Assembly: GCF_900108175.1 (NCBI RefSeq)
Contig: NZ_FNVO01000006.1
Coordinates: forward strand, 124,001 to 188,000
Length of the DNA: 64,000 nt
Direction of reading: 5' to 3'
Source of the DNA: Thermomonospora echinospora
GTDB taxonomy: Bacteria; Actinomycetota; Actinomycetes; Streptosporangiales; Streptosporangiaceae
Shown: positions 8,799-17,699 of the stretch, piece after piece
Layout of the letters: the number at the start of each line of letters is the position of its first letter
Position numbering within the stretch: position 1 is the stretch's first letter
Made by a program: the position numbers and the translations under genes
Notes under the pieces: model-generated
What the model was told of the DNA's origin: nothing
The model's database searches: none
The model's input: the letters and a program-made list of their open reading frames with translations, nothing else

Positions 8799-9275
8799 AT
8801 GAGATCTGCCGGCTTGCTCGTCGGCCTCTCCGCCACCGCCCTCGTCGCCTTCATGGCGACCCCCGCCCACGCGGCCCCCGGCAAGGTCGACGGCTCGGTC
8901 ACCGCCGCCGGCACGACCTGCTCCTGGACGAACGCCGACACCACCAACACGCCCCCGAACACGCTGACGATCAACCACACCACGGTCAGCCCGACCTGCA
9001 CCAGCGCCCTCATCACCGTGACCCTCAGCGCCAGCCCGACGGTCACGTTCAACGACACGCCCCCCGGCACCGCCACGTCCCCGCAGGTCAACGTCGTTGC
9101 GACCGCCCCGATCGTCGGCACCTGCAACTACCGGGTGAACAACGTCACGGTCAACCGCCAGGGAACGACCAGGACCTACACCCGCACCACCCCACTCACC
9201 GCCACCAAGACCGGCGGCGGCATCCTGTGCCCCGCCTCCCAGGCCATCGACTCGGTGAGATTCACCTTCCACTGA
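8799..9275 (+). CDS. Small secreted protein with four cysteines
   Basis: A 158-residue protein with a typical Sec signal peptide (MRSAGLLVGLSATALVAFMATPAHA, cut after AHA). The mature part is about 130 residues, Thr/Asn/Val-rich and of beta type. It has four cysteines (TTCSW, PTCTS, GTCNY, ILCPA), suggesting two disulfides. The ATG at 8799 has a GAGGAGGAGGA ribosome-binding site. An earlier in-frame ATG at 8700 would add 33 charged residues before the signal peptide and is unlikely. I do not recognise the family; it resembles the many small secreted proteins of actinomycetes. It is followed at once by a very strong bidirectional terminator. Confidence 0.78.
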   Translation: MRSAGLLVGLSATALVAFMATPAHAAPGKVDGSVTAAGTTCSWTNADTTNTPPNTLTINHTTVSPTCTSALITVTLSASPTVTFNDTPPGTATSPQVNVVATAPIVGTCNYRVNNVTVNRQGTTRTYTRTTPLTATKTGGGILCPASQAIDSVRFTFH

Positions 9276-9281
9276 TCGCCT

Positions 9282-9331
9282 GACGGCGTCTCGCGGGGCT
9301 CCCCGGCCGGGGAGCCCCGCGAGACGCCGTC
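9282..9331. terminator. Perfect 50-bp palindrome, bidirectional terminator
   Basis: Positions 9282-9306 are the exact reverse complement of 9307-9331, giving a 25-bp arm on each side with no mismatch. It lies 6 bp after the secreted-protein stop and 20 bp before the stop of the convergent cholesterol oxidase gene. It can therefore terminate both transcripts. Confidence 0.85.
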
Positions 9332-9351
9332 TGCGTGCGGGCCGGTCGCCG

Positions 9352-11067
<1,716 letters not shown>

Positions 11068-11266
11068 TTACGATCACCCACCTGAATCACCAGGTCACAG
11101 CGCGTCCACCCGATCGACGGAAGGCGACGAACCGGTCACCCTCGGAAGGGGACCGCCCGTCCAGGTGATCCCGGCACGCGGCGGTCGGCACGGCCGGGCC
11201 GCCCCGGGCCGCCGGTCGGCGCGGTCCGGCCGGATCCGACCGGTTCACTGTGACCCTGGTCACCGA

Positions 11267-11285
11267 ACCAAGCGCTTGCTAACCT
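11267..11285 (+). promoter_or_regulatory. KstR2-like operator overlapping a leaderless -10 box
   Basis: Positions 11267-11280 read ACCAAGCGCTTGCT, an exact match to the KstR2 consensus AnCAAGnnCTTGnT. The next hexamer, TAACCT at 11280-11285, fits a TANNNT -10 box 7 nt before ATG 11293, as in leaderless actinobacterial genes. A repressor bound here would cover the -10 region. Just upstream is another inverted repeat, GTGACC-CT-GGTCAC at 11250-11263. Confidence 0.6.
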
Positions 11286-11292
11286 CCCAGGC

Positions 11293-12372
11293 ATGATCTC
11301 CACGATCGTCTGGGGCACCGGCAACGTCGGCCGTCTGGCCATCCGCGCCGTCGACGCCCACCCGGGGCTGGAACTGGCGGCCGTACTCGTCCACGACCCC
11401 GGCAAGGTCGGCCGCGACGCGGGCGACCTCGGCGGGCTCGACCGTGCGCTGGGGGTCACGGCGACCGACGACGTCGACGCGGCGCTGGCCGCCGGCCCCG
11501 GGGCCGTGGTGTACGCCGCCTCCGGCGACATCCGCCCCGACGACGCCCTCGCCGACGTCATCAGGGCGATCCGGGCCGGAGCCGTGGTCGTCACCCCCTC
11601 GCTGTACGCGTTCTACGACCACCGCAACGCCCCGCCGGAACTGCGGGAACCGGTACTGGCCGCCATCTCCGACGGCGGCGGCTCGCTGTTCGTCTCTGGC
11701 ATCGACCCAGGCTGGGGCAACGACGTGCTGCCGCTGCTGATCAGCGGGCTCGGCGGCACCGTGGACGCGATCCGCTGCCAGGAGATCTTCGACTACTCCA
11801 CCTACGACCAGGAGGACTCGGTCCGGTATCTGGTCGGCATGGGACAGCCGATGGACTGCGAGCCGCCGATGCTCGCGCCGACGGTCCCGACCATGGTGTG
11901 GGGCGGGCAGGTGCAGCTGATGGCCAGGGCCCTCGGCGTCGAACTCGACGAGGTCCGCGAGACCCTGGAGCGGCGCCCGCTGGAGACCACGGTGAGCACC
12001 AAGACGATGGGCGAGTTCGAGGCCGGCGGCCAAGGCGCGGTGCGCTTCGAGGTGCAGGGCATCGTCGCAGGCGAGCCCCGCATCGTCATCGAGCACGTCA
12101 CCCGCATCCACCCGTCCTGCGCGCCGGACTGGCCGGCGCCGCCCGACGGCGACGGCGCCCACCGGGTGATCATCGAGGGCCGCCCGCGCATCGAGGTCAC
12201 GGTCGAGGCCACCGACGAGGGCGGCAACCGGGCCGCGGGCGGGAACGCCACCGCGGTCGGCCGGCTGGTGAACGCCATCGACTGGCTCGCCGACGCCGCA
12301 CCCGGCCTCTACGACGCGCTCGACGTCCCGCTGCGCCCGGCGGTCGGCAGGCTCGGAAGGGAGCGACCGTGA
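11293..12372 (+). CDS. Dihydrodipicolinate reductase-like NAD(P)-dependent protein
   Basis: A 359-residue protein with an N-terminal Rossmann motif WGTGNVGRLAIRAVDAHPGLEL. The layout matches the DapB-like family found beside catabolic genes in actinobacteria: a nucleotide-binding domain to about residue 130, then a catalytic/dimer domain (SGIDPGWGNDVLPLLISGL, DYSTYDQEDSVRYLVGMGQP). These are not lysine-pathway enzymes; the reaction is not known to me. The gene seems leaderless (see the operator entry). Its stop overlaps the GTG of the next gene (GTGA at 12369), so the two are co-translated. The exact KstR2-type site in its promoter and the divergent cholesterol oxidase point to steroid or related ring catabolism, which is inference. 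Confidence 0.82.
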   Translation: MISTIVWGTGNVGRLAIRAVDAHPGLELAAVLVHDPGKVGRDAGDLGGLDRALGVTATDDVDAALAAGPGAVVYAASGDIRPDDALADVIRAIRAGAVVVTPSLYAFYDHRNAPPELREPVLAAISDGGGSLFVSGIDPGWGNDVLPLLISGLGGTVDAIRCQEIFDYSTYDQEDSVRYLVGMGQPMDCEPPMLAPTVPTMVWGGQVQLMARALGVELDEVRETLERRPLETTVSTKTMGEFEAGGQGAVRFEVQGIVAGEPRIVIEHVTRIHPSCAPDWPAPPDGDGAHRVIIEGRPRIEVTVEATDEGGNRAAGGNATAVGRLVNAIDWLADAAPGLYDALDVPLRPAVGRLGRERP

Positions 12373-12848
12373 ACATCGACATCCCCGAGGGCAAGGACCC
12401 GATCGGGTACGTGTGGGGCGAGATGGTGCCCGGCATCGGGCCCGCCGCCGCGCACCTGTCGCTGGCTGTGTACGAGCACACGACCCTCGGGCTCCGCGAG
12501 TTCGAGGCCGCGCGGCTGCGGATCGCGCAGCTCAACGGGTGTCTGTTCTGCCTCGACTGGCGGACCGAACGGGACGGGCACAAGGTCGAGGAGGGGTTCG
12601 CCGACGCGGTGACCCAGTGGCGCACCACCGACGCCTTCGACGAGCGCACCCGGCTGGCCGCCGAGTACGCCGAGCGGTACGTCCTGGACCACCACGGCCT
12701 CGACGAGGAGTTCTGGACCCGGATGACCGCGCACTACAGCCAGGCCGAGATCGTGGAACTGAGCATGTGCATCGGCTCCTGGCTGGCGTTCGGCCGCCTC
12801 AACCACGTGCTGGGCCTGGACGCCATGTGCGTGCTGCCCCGCCACTGA
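12369..12848 (+). CDS. Carboxymuconolactone decarboxylase / AhpD-like protein
   Basis: A 159-residue all-helical protein of the CMD/AhpD superfamily. The core ELxxARLRxAQLNGCLFC matches the family, with a CxxC pair at Cys58/Cys61 in the usual helix and a following WRTERDG. The CxxC suggests an alkylhydroperoxidase-like or thiol-redox activity more than true decarboxylation. The start is a GTG at 12369 overlapping the stop of the reductase gene. This pairing implies one pathway, perhaps detoxifying a peroxide or reactive ketone made by the neighbouring oxidase, though that is only a guess. The C-terminal half has the second family helix (AEIVELSMCIGSWLAFGRLNHVLGLD). Confidence 0.85.
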   Translation: MNIDIPEGKDPIGYVWGEMVPGIGPAAAHLSLAVYEHTTLGLREFEAARLRIAQLNGCLFCLDWRTERDGHKVEEGFADAVTQWRTTDAFDERTRLAAEYAERYVLDHHGLDEEFWTRMTAHYSQAEIVELSMCIGSWLAFGRLNHVLGLDAMCVLPRH

Positions 12849-12913
12849 GGCGTCCGGGGAACCCGAAGCGGTCCCATCCTGGGCGATGTGGAGGGGCGGA
12901 CGGGACATCGATC

Positions 12914-12942
12914 TTGTCCTGTCGGGCCGATGGTGTTATAGC
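12914..12942 (+). promoter_or_regulatory. Putative promoter, leaderless, before the amide hydrolase
   Basis: TTGTCC at 12914-12919 and TATAGC at 12937-12942 are separated by 17 bp. The -10 hexamer is 6 nt from ATG 12949, the geometry of a leaderless transcript. The last base of the -10 is C rather than T, so this is only moderate. Confidence 0.38.
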
Positions 12943-12948
12943 CGAGGT

Positions 12949-13992
12949 ATGGGTCTTCCTGCGCCGTGGTGGCGGATCGGTGCCGTGCGTGTCGTGGCCG
13001 CGGTCGTGGTAGCCGTCGCTCTGGTCATGGGAGGCGCGGCCCTGCGGTCCTCCGGTTCCCGTGAGGCCGACGGCTCGCTCACGGCGGATGAGCAGCGGAG
13101 TCTTGCGACCCTGCGCGTGGTCGATGCGCGGCATCCGCTGCTGGCGATGACGCTTTACGCGCCGTACGACCCGTTGCGGCCGGTCGTCGCCGCGCCCGCC
13201 ACCGAGCGCCCGCTGGCGTGCTCGCTGTTCCTGGCCCGGCGGGGGCCGCGCGGGCCGGTGTTCGGCCGCAACTTCGACTGGCTGGGCAATCCGGCGTTGC
13301 TGCTGACGACCCGGCCGCCCCGCGGGCCCGCGTCCATCTCGCTGGTCGACATCTCCTACCTGGGGATCACCCATGCAAAGGCGAGCCGCGTGACGCGTGA
13401 CCCGGTGCTGCGGCGCAAGCTGCTGCAGGCCGCGGCGCTGCCCTTCGACGGGATGAACGAGCACGGCCTGACCATCGGACTGGCCCAGATCCCCGATGCC
13501 GAGCCCCCGCGGGTACCGGGCCGTCCCACGGTCGGCAGCGCGCGCATCCAGCGGCTCGTTCTCGACCAGGCGCGCACGGTGGACGAGGCGATCGCCGTGT
13601 TCGGCCGCTACAACGTCGAGTTCGCTCCGGGCGAGCCGGCGTTGCACTACCTCGTGGCCGACGCGCGCGGACGATCCGCGGTAGTGGAGTTCGTGGACGG
13701 CCGCGTCAAGGTGATCCGCGGAACGGGCTCGTGGCAGGGCATGGTGAATTTCGTGCTGTCCGGCGCGGGAGAGGACGTCAAGCGCTCCGACGACCGCTAC
13801 CGCACCATCGCCGAGCGGATGCGGGCCACCGGCGGCGGCCTCAGCCCGGCCGGGGCGATGGACCTGCTGGCGGCGGTGGCCCAGCGGCACACCCGCTGGT
13901 CGGCGGTGTACGAGTTGCACCATGGCACCGTCCACGTCGCGCTCGGCCGCGACTACCACAAGCGCTACACCTTCTCTCTGAAGGACGACTGA
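12949..13992 (+). CDS. Linear amide C-N hydrolase (choloylglycine hydrolase / C45-like), membrane-anchored
   Basis: A 347-residue Ntn-hydrolase-like protein. Residues 8-30 form one membrane anchor or uncleaved signal. The catalytic fold starts at RPLACSLFLARR, where Cys91 would be the N-terminal nucleophile after self-cleavage, followed by the family motif VFGRNFDWLGNPALLL and later FDGMNEHGLTIGLAQ. Relatives cleave amide bonds of bile salts, penicillin V, acyl-homoserine lactones or acyl-CoA:isopenicillin N. ATG 12949 is chosen because the hydrophobic anchor follows it and a promoter-like sequence sits for leaderless initiation. An upstream ATG at 12886 would add 21 residues. The steroid-linked neighbours make a conjugated-sterol amide an attractive but unproven substrate. 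Confidence 0.8.
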   Translation: MGLPAPWWRIGAVRVVAAVVVAVALVMGGAALRSSGSREADGSLTADEQRSLATLRVVDARHPLLAMTLYAPYDPLRPVVAAPATERPLACSLFLARRGPRGPVFGRNFDWLGNPALLLTTRPPRGPASISLVDISYLGITHAKASRVTRDPVLRRKLLQAAALPFDGMNEHGLTIGLAQIPDAEPPRVPGRPTVGSARIQRLVLDQARTVDEAIAVFGRYNVEFAPGEPALHYLVADARGRSAVVEFVDGRVKVIRGTGSWQGMVNFVLSGAGEDVKRSDDRYRTIAERMRATGGGLSPAGAMDLLAAVAQRHTRWSAVYELHHGTVHVALGRDYHKRYTFSLKDD

Positions 13993-14076
13993 GGTTTCCA
14001 GGCGCATCGGCGTCAAGGGCTGGTGCGGCGCTGAGACGCTTGGCCTTGCCGCAGCGTCAACGTTTCTCCTGAGGGC

Positions 14077-14271
14077 ATGCGAATCGGCGGACTCGCGGCG
14101 CTGGTCGGGGTGTCCACCCGGACCGTGCGCCACTACCACCATCTGGGGCTGGTTCCCGGACAGGTGCGGCGGATCTTGGGGTTCGACGTCAAGGGCATGG
14201 TCAGTCTCGTTCTGTGGGTCGCACGGACCCGAATCCGAGGACACCGATGCCTAGCCGTCCTGCCCTTGTAG
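14077..14271 (+). pseudogene. MerR-family regulator remnant
   Basis: A 64-codon frame starting MRIGGLAALVGVSTRTVRHY, a textbook MerR winged-helix N-terminus. After HHLGLVPGQVRR the sequence abandons the family: the expected DGYR-YG wing is absent. It continues as DVKGMVSLVLWVAR, which looks like the start of an actinobacterial membrane-protein family, and stops 16 residues later. The real MerR proteins are over 120 residues. This is most simply two truncated genes joined by a deletion. Confidence 0.6.
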
Positions 14272-14374
14272 AACGGCTGGACGGCCGACGCCATCGTGCA
14301 CGCGGCATCGTTCAGGAGGATCGCTCCGGCTCCCCGGCCTTGGATCACACGGAGCCTCGGATACCGCGTTCGCC

Positions 14375-14725
14375 TCAGCGGTGCAGGAGCACGGCGGTCA
14401 GGTCCAGTGCCGCGATCACGGCGATGACGGCGGTGAGCGCCCGGGTCGCGCGTACGTGCGCGGTCAGGACGCTGGAGGCCGTCCGGCCGCGCCCGCGCCG
14501 GTACCCGCGGGCGGCGGCGAGCCAGATCACCACGGCCACCACGATCACCGTGCCGCCGGACACGACCGCGGCCGGGCCCAGCTCGGTCGCCGCCCTGGCC
14601 AGCAGGGCCCCGTTGATCGCGATCAGCAGGGCCGTGCGCTGCCAGGCCAGCGCGGTGCGCTCCAGTTGCGCCCCCGGGTCGGCCAGGCGATCGGACCGCC
14701 CGGACGGCGGGTCCGCCGGCGTCAC
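14375..14725 (-). CDS. DUF202 family membrane protein
   Basis: A 116-residue protein with the DUF202 pattern: an N-terminal LERTALAWQRTALLIAINGALL, where the R-T-x-LAW-x-RT motif precedes helix 1. There are three membrane helices (about residues 28-48, 53-75, 92-112) and an Arg-rich loop (RGYRRGRGR). The start is GTG 14725, overlapping the stop of the upstream DUF202 gene by GTGA. Members of this family are small membrane proteins of unknown role, often in pairs as here; some homologues are linked to the yeast VTC/Vps domain. The pair probably forms a hetero-oligomer. Confidence 0.82.
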   Translation of the reverse strand: MTPADPPSGRSDRLADPGAQLERTALAWQRTALLIAINGALLARAATELGPAAVVSGGTVIVVAVVIWLAAARGYRRGRGRTASSVLTAHVRATRALTAVIAVIAALDLTAVLLHR

Positions 14726-15081
14726 CTGGTGACCAGCAGCACGACCGTGCCGGAGGCCACCGCGACCGCCAGCGCCAGCACCGGCATCAGCCAGGAGTCC
14801 GGCAGCGGCTCCCCGCGCCGCATGGCCCGCTGGTTCAGCGACCACCGCCGATACCCGGCGATCATGACCGCGAGGCCCAGCACCGCCAGCGCGACGGCGG
14901 CGGCACGGCGCCATGCGGCGGTCGCCACGTCCGGGAGCAGTTGCACCACGGCCAGCCCCCCGGCGTCCAGCGCCAGCGCGGTGCGCACGTACGCCAGGAA
15001 GGTCCGCTCGTTGGCCAGCGAGAACCGATAGTCCGGCTCCTCGTCGCGCCCCTGCGGATCCGTACGGTGCGGGGTGCCCAT
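14722..15081 (-). CDS. DUF202 family membrane protein (YidH-like)
   Basis: A 119-residue protein with the family signature FSLANERTFLAYVRTALALDAGGLAVVQLL (residues about 20-50), then RRWSLNQRAMRRGEPLPDSWLMPVLALAV. It has three membrane helices. This is the YidH-like form (LANERTFLAWxRT motif), while the next gene is the shorter LAWQRTAL form, so the two paralogues are different members of one complex. ATG 15081 has a GGGAGGGCGGG site. It is first in a two-gene operon, divergent from the PucR regulator 199 bp away. Confidence 0.85.
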   Translation of the reverse strand: MGTPHRTDPQGRDEEPDYRFSLANERTFLAYVRTALALDAGGLAVVQLLPDVATAAWRRAAAVALAVLGLAVMIAGYRRWSLNQRAMRRGEPLPDSWLMPVLALAVAVASGTVVLLVTR

Positions 15082-15132
15082 TCGTCCCGCCCTCCCGTGG
15101 AAGTCGTCGGCCGACTAGGCAGCACCCTACGA

Positions 15133-15146
15133 CCCGTTGGAACGGG
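15133..15146. promoter_or_regulatory. Small inverted repeat between DUF202 pair and PucR regulator
   Basis: CCCGTTGGAACGGG is a 6+2+6 perfect inverted repeat, 52 bp upstream of the DUF202 operon start and 135 bp upstream of the PucR start. Its position in a divergent intergenic region suits an operator. The PucR-type protein is the nearest candidate. Confidence 0.35.
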
Positions 15147-15280
15147 ACAAGCCACCCGCCCCCACCCGTCGCCCGGGTCGGTGCGCCCGGCCAAGGTGAA
15201 CGCGGCGAACGCCGCCGCGACCGGCCGGGGCCACACGCGTGAGGCCCGCGGATCCACGCGCCGGGTAGCATCCTCGCAGG

Positions 15281-16549
15281 ATGCGTCGCAGCGGAGGATC
15301 CCCCGAACCGGGAACGTCGCGGATCCCGCGGCTGGACCCGCAGACCGAACGCGCCATCAAGCGGGCCTGGTCGCTGCTGCTGCCGCAGATCGACGAGATC
15401 GCCGAGGGCATCACCCGGTCGCTGATCGAGACCGACCCGTACTGGCGGGAGCAGTCGCCGGCGTTGCAGGCCGACCAGCACAACACGGTCCACGAGCACG
15501 TCCGGCGCGGCGTCAAGGCCATGGCGGGGGTGTCCTCGCCCGACGAGCAGCCGATCGACCTGTGGCGGGAGAACGGCCGGGTGCGGGCACGGCAGGGCGT
15601 GCCGATGGAACGGGTGCTCAACGCCTACAACCTGGGCACCCGCGCCCTGTGGGAGGCGCTGCTGCGGCTGCGCTGGGACCAGCAGGCCGACATCGACGAG
15701 CATCTGCTGCTGCTTGCCGGGCAGCGGCTGTGGGCCGCGCTGGACATCCAGAACGCCGCCCTGATCAACTCCTACCGGCGGGAGAGCGCGCTGCTGCAAC
15801 GGCGCGACCTGCAACGGCAGCAGAACTTCCTGGACGGCCTGGTCGACGGCCGCGGCACCGACCCACAGTTCTCCCAGGAGGCGCGCGAGGCGCTGGGGCT
15901 CGCCCCGGGCGATCCAGTGGCCTGTGTCGTGGCGCTGCTGGAGGATCCGCCGGACGAGCCGCTGCGGGCGCCGCAGGACCGGCTGGAACGGCTGGGCGTC
16001 TCCTCGCACTGGCACGTCCGCGGCGGCAACTACTTCGGGCTGGTGCCCCAGGGCGGCCTGGCCCTGGACGAGCTGGCCACGGCGCTGCGGCCGGGAGTGG
16101 CGGGCCGGGTCGGCATCGCCGCGGCCCTGGACGGCATCGCCGGGTTCGCCACCGCGTACCGGCTGGCCGCCCGCGCCGCCGAGTCGCTGCCACGCGGCTG
16201 CCAGCGGATCGTCACCCTCGCCGACAGGCTCCCGGAGGTGCTGGTCACCGGCAGCCCGGAGGTGGCGCCGGTGCTGGTGCACGAGACGATCGGCCCGCTG
16301 CTGGCGCAGCCGCCGAACCAGCGGGACATGCTGCTGGGCACCCTGGCCGCGCTGCTGGAGCACAACGGATCGCCGACCCAGGCCGCGCAGGTCCTGTTCT
16401 GCCACCGCAACACCGTCATCTACCGGGCCAAGCAGATCGAGACCCTCACCGGCCGGAACCTGCAGGACTCCCGTCACCGCCTGGAACTCTCCCTGGGCCT
16501 GATCGCCTCCGGCCACGACCCGACCCCGCCGGGACGCGACTCAGGCTGA
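15281..16549 (+). CDS. PucR/CdaR-family transcriptional regulator
   Basis: A 422-residue regulator. The N-terminal 180 residues form a helical RsbT co-antagonist-like domain (DIWRENGRVRARQGVPMERVLNAYNLGTRALWEALL), followed by a GGDEF-like middle region. The C-terminus carries the PucR HTH: LLGTLAALLEHNGSPTQAAQVLFCHRNTVIYRAKQIETLTGRNLQDSRHRLELSLGL. Such proteins usually control catabolic operons close by; the lipid-metabolism operon convergent to it and the divergent DUF202 pair are both candidates. The gene ends just before a strong bidirectional terminator. Confidence 0.88.
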   Translation: MRRSGGSPEPGTSRIPRLDPQTERAIKRAWSLLLPQIDEIAEGITRSLIETDPYWREQSPALQADQHNTVHEHVRRGVKAMAGVSSPDEQPIDLWRENGRVRARQGVPMERVLNAYNLGTRALWEALLRLRWDQQADIDEHLLLLAGQRLWAALDIQNAALINSYRRESALLQRRDLQRQQNFLDGLVDGRGTDPQFSQEAREALGLAPGDPVACVVALLEDPPDEPLRAPQDRLERLGVSSHWHVRGGNYFGLVPQGGLALDELATALRPGVAGRVGIAAALDGIAGFATAYRLAARAAESLPRGCQRIVTLADRLPEVLVTGSPEVAPVLVHETIGPLLAQPPNQRDMLLGTLAALLEHNGSPTQAAQVLFCHRNTVIYRAKQIETLTGRNLQDSRHRLELSLGLIASGHDPTPPGRDSG

Positions 16550-16581
16550 GACGCCGGGGGCGTGTGGGCGCCCCCGGCGTC
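16550..16581. terminator. Bidirectional terminator between PucR and acyl-CoA dehydrogenase genes
   Basis: GACGCCGGGGGCG at 16550-16562 pairs perfectly with 16569-16581 across a 6-nt loop (TGTGGG). It starts at the base after the PucR stop and ends 14 bp before the stop of the convergent dehydrogenase gene. Confidence 0.8.
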
Positions 16582-16595
16582 GCCGTTATCTCCGC

Positions 16596-17699
16596 TCAGG
16601 CGGCGGGCAGGTCGACCAGGCCGGCCAGCCGGGCGCGGTGGGCTCCCGGGGTGCCGAAGGCGAGCTGGTCGGCCTTGGCGCGCTTGAGGTACAGGTGCGC
16701 CGGGTGCTCCCAGGTCATGCCGACCCCGCCGTGCAGCTGGACGCACTCCTCGGCGGCCAGTACCGCGGCGTCGGCGCAGTACGCCTGGGCGACCGAGGCC
16801 GCCACCGAACGGTCGGGGTCGTCGGCCGCGACCGCCGCGGCGGCGTACCGGGCGGCGGCGCGGGCCGACTCCACCGCCACGTACAGGTCGGCCAGCCGGT
16901 GCTTGAGCGCCTGGAAGCCGCCGACGATCCGGCCGAACTGGCGGCGGATCTTCAGGTACTCCACGGTGGAGTCCAGGCACCACTGGGCGACGCCGAGCTG
17001 CTCGGAGGCCAGCAGCGCCGCGCCGGTCTCCAGCGCCCGGCCGATCGCCCGTTCGGCCGCGCCGGCGTCGGCCACCGGCCGCGAGGCCGCCCCCGCCAGC
17101 TCCACGTCGGCGATCTGCCGGGTCATGTCCAGGGAGGTCACGGGCGTGATGCGGGCGGCGTCGGCGGGCACCTCGTGCAGTTCCAGGCCACCGTCGCCCT
17201 GAACGGGAACCAGCAGCAGGTCCGCCTCCAGCGCGCCCGCCACGGCGGTCACCGTCCCGCGCAGCACGCCGTCGTGCACCGTCACCGCCGGGACGGCCCG
17301 GCCGGGGACGGTGGACAGCGGCACCGCGAGCGCCGCCGTCCGTTCCCCGGCGGCCAGCTCACCCAGACGGTCGGCGGCGCCCGCCTCCAGCAGCGCCGTC
17401 GTGGCGACCACCGCGCTGGTCAGGAACGGAACCGGCGCGGCGAACCGGCCGAGCTCCTCCAGCACCACGGACACCTCGCGGGCCGAGGCGCCGGCGCCGC
17501 CGAGGTCCTCAGGCACCAGCAGCCCGGCCAGCCCGAGGTCGGTGGACAGGGCGCGCCACAGCTCGTCAAGCCCGGTGCGGTCGCCGTCGTAGACGGCGGT
17601 CACGCGGTCGGGGGTGCACCGTTTGGCCAGCAGCGCCCGGACGCTGTCGCGCACGGACTCCTCGACGTCGGTGTAGAGCAGGTCGAGTTCGTCGCTCAA
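16596..17699 (-). CDS. Acyl-CoA dehydrogenase (second subunit of a pair), TTG start
   Basis: A 367-residue acyl-CoA dehydrogenase family protein. N-terminal helices (LLVPEDLGGAGASAREVSVVLEELGRFAAPVPFL), a weak beta domain, then the C-terminal helical bundle (LGVAQWCLDSTVEYLKIRRQFGRIVGGFQALKHRLADLYVAVESARAA) and ECVQLHGGVGMTWEHPAHLYLKRAK. The frame is open far upstream, but homology begins at SDELDLL. The start is therefore TTG 17699, overlapping the previous stop (TTGA). In actinobacterial steroid and branched-acyl pathways such adjacent FadE pairs form alpha2-beta2 heterotetramers; this pair fits that pattern. The substrate is unknown. It is last in the SDR-MaoC-FadE-FadE operon. Confidence 0.88.
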   Translation of the reverse strand: MSDELDLLYTDVEESVRDSVRALLAKRCTPDRVTAVYDGDRTGLDELWRALSTDLGLAGLLVPEDLGGAGASAREVSVVLEELGRFAAPVPFLTSAVVATTALLEAGAADRLGELAAGERTAALAVPLSTVPGRAVPAVTVHDGVLRGTVTAVAGALEADLLLVPVQGDGGLELHEVPADAARITPVTSLDMTRQIADVELAGAASRPVADAGAAERAIGRALETGAALLASEQLGVAQWCLDSTVEYLKIRRQFGRIVGGFQALKHRLADLYVAVESARAAARYAAAAVAADDPDRSVAASVAQAYCADAAVLAAEECVQLHGGVGMTWEHPAHLYLKRAKADQLAFGTPGAHRARLAGLVDLPAA

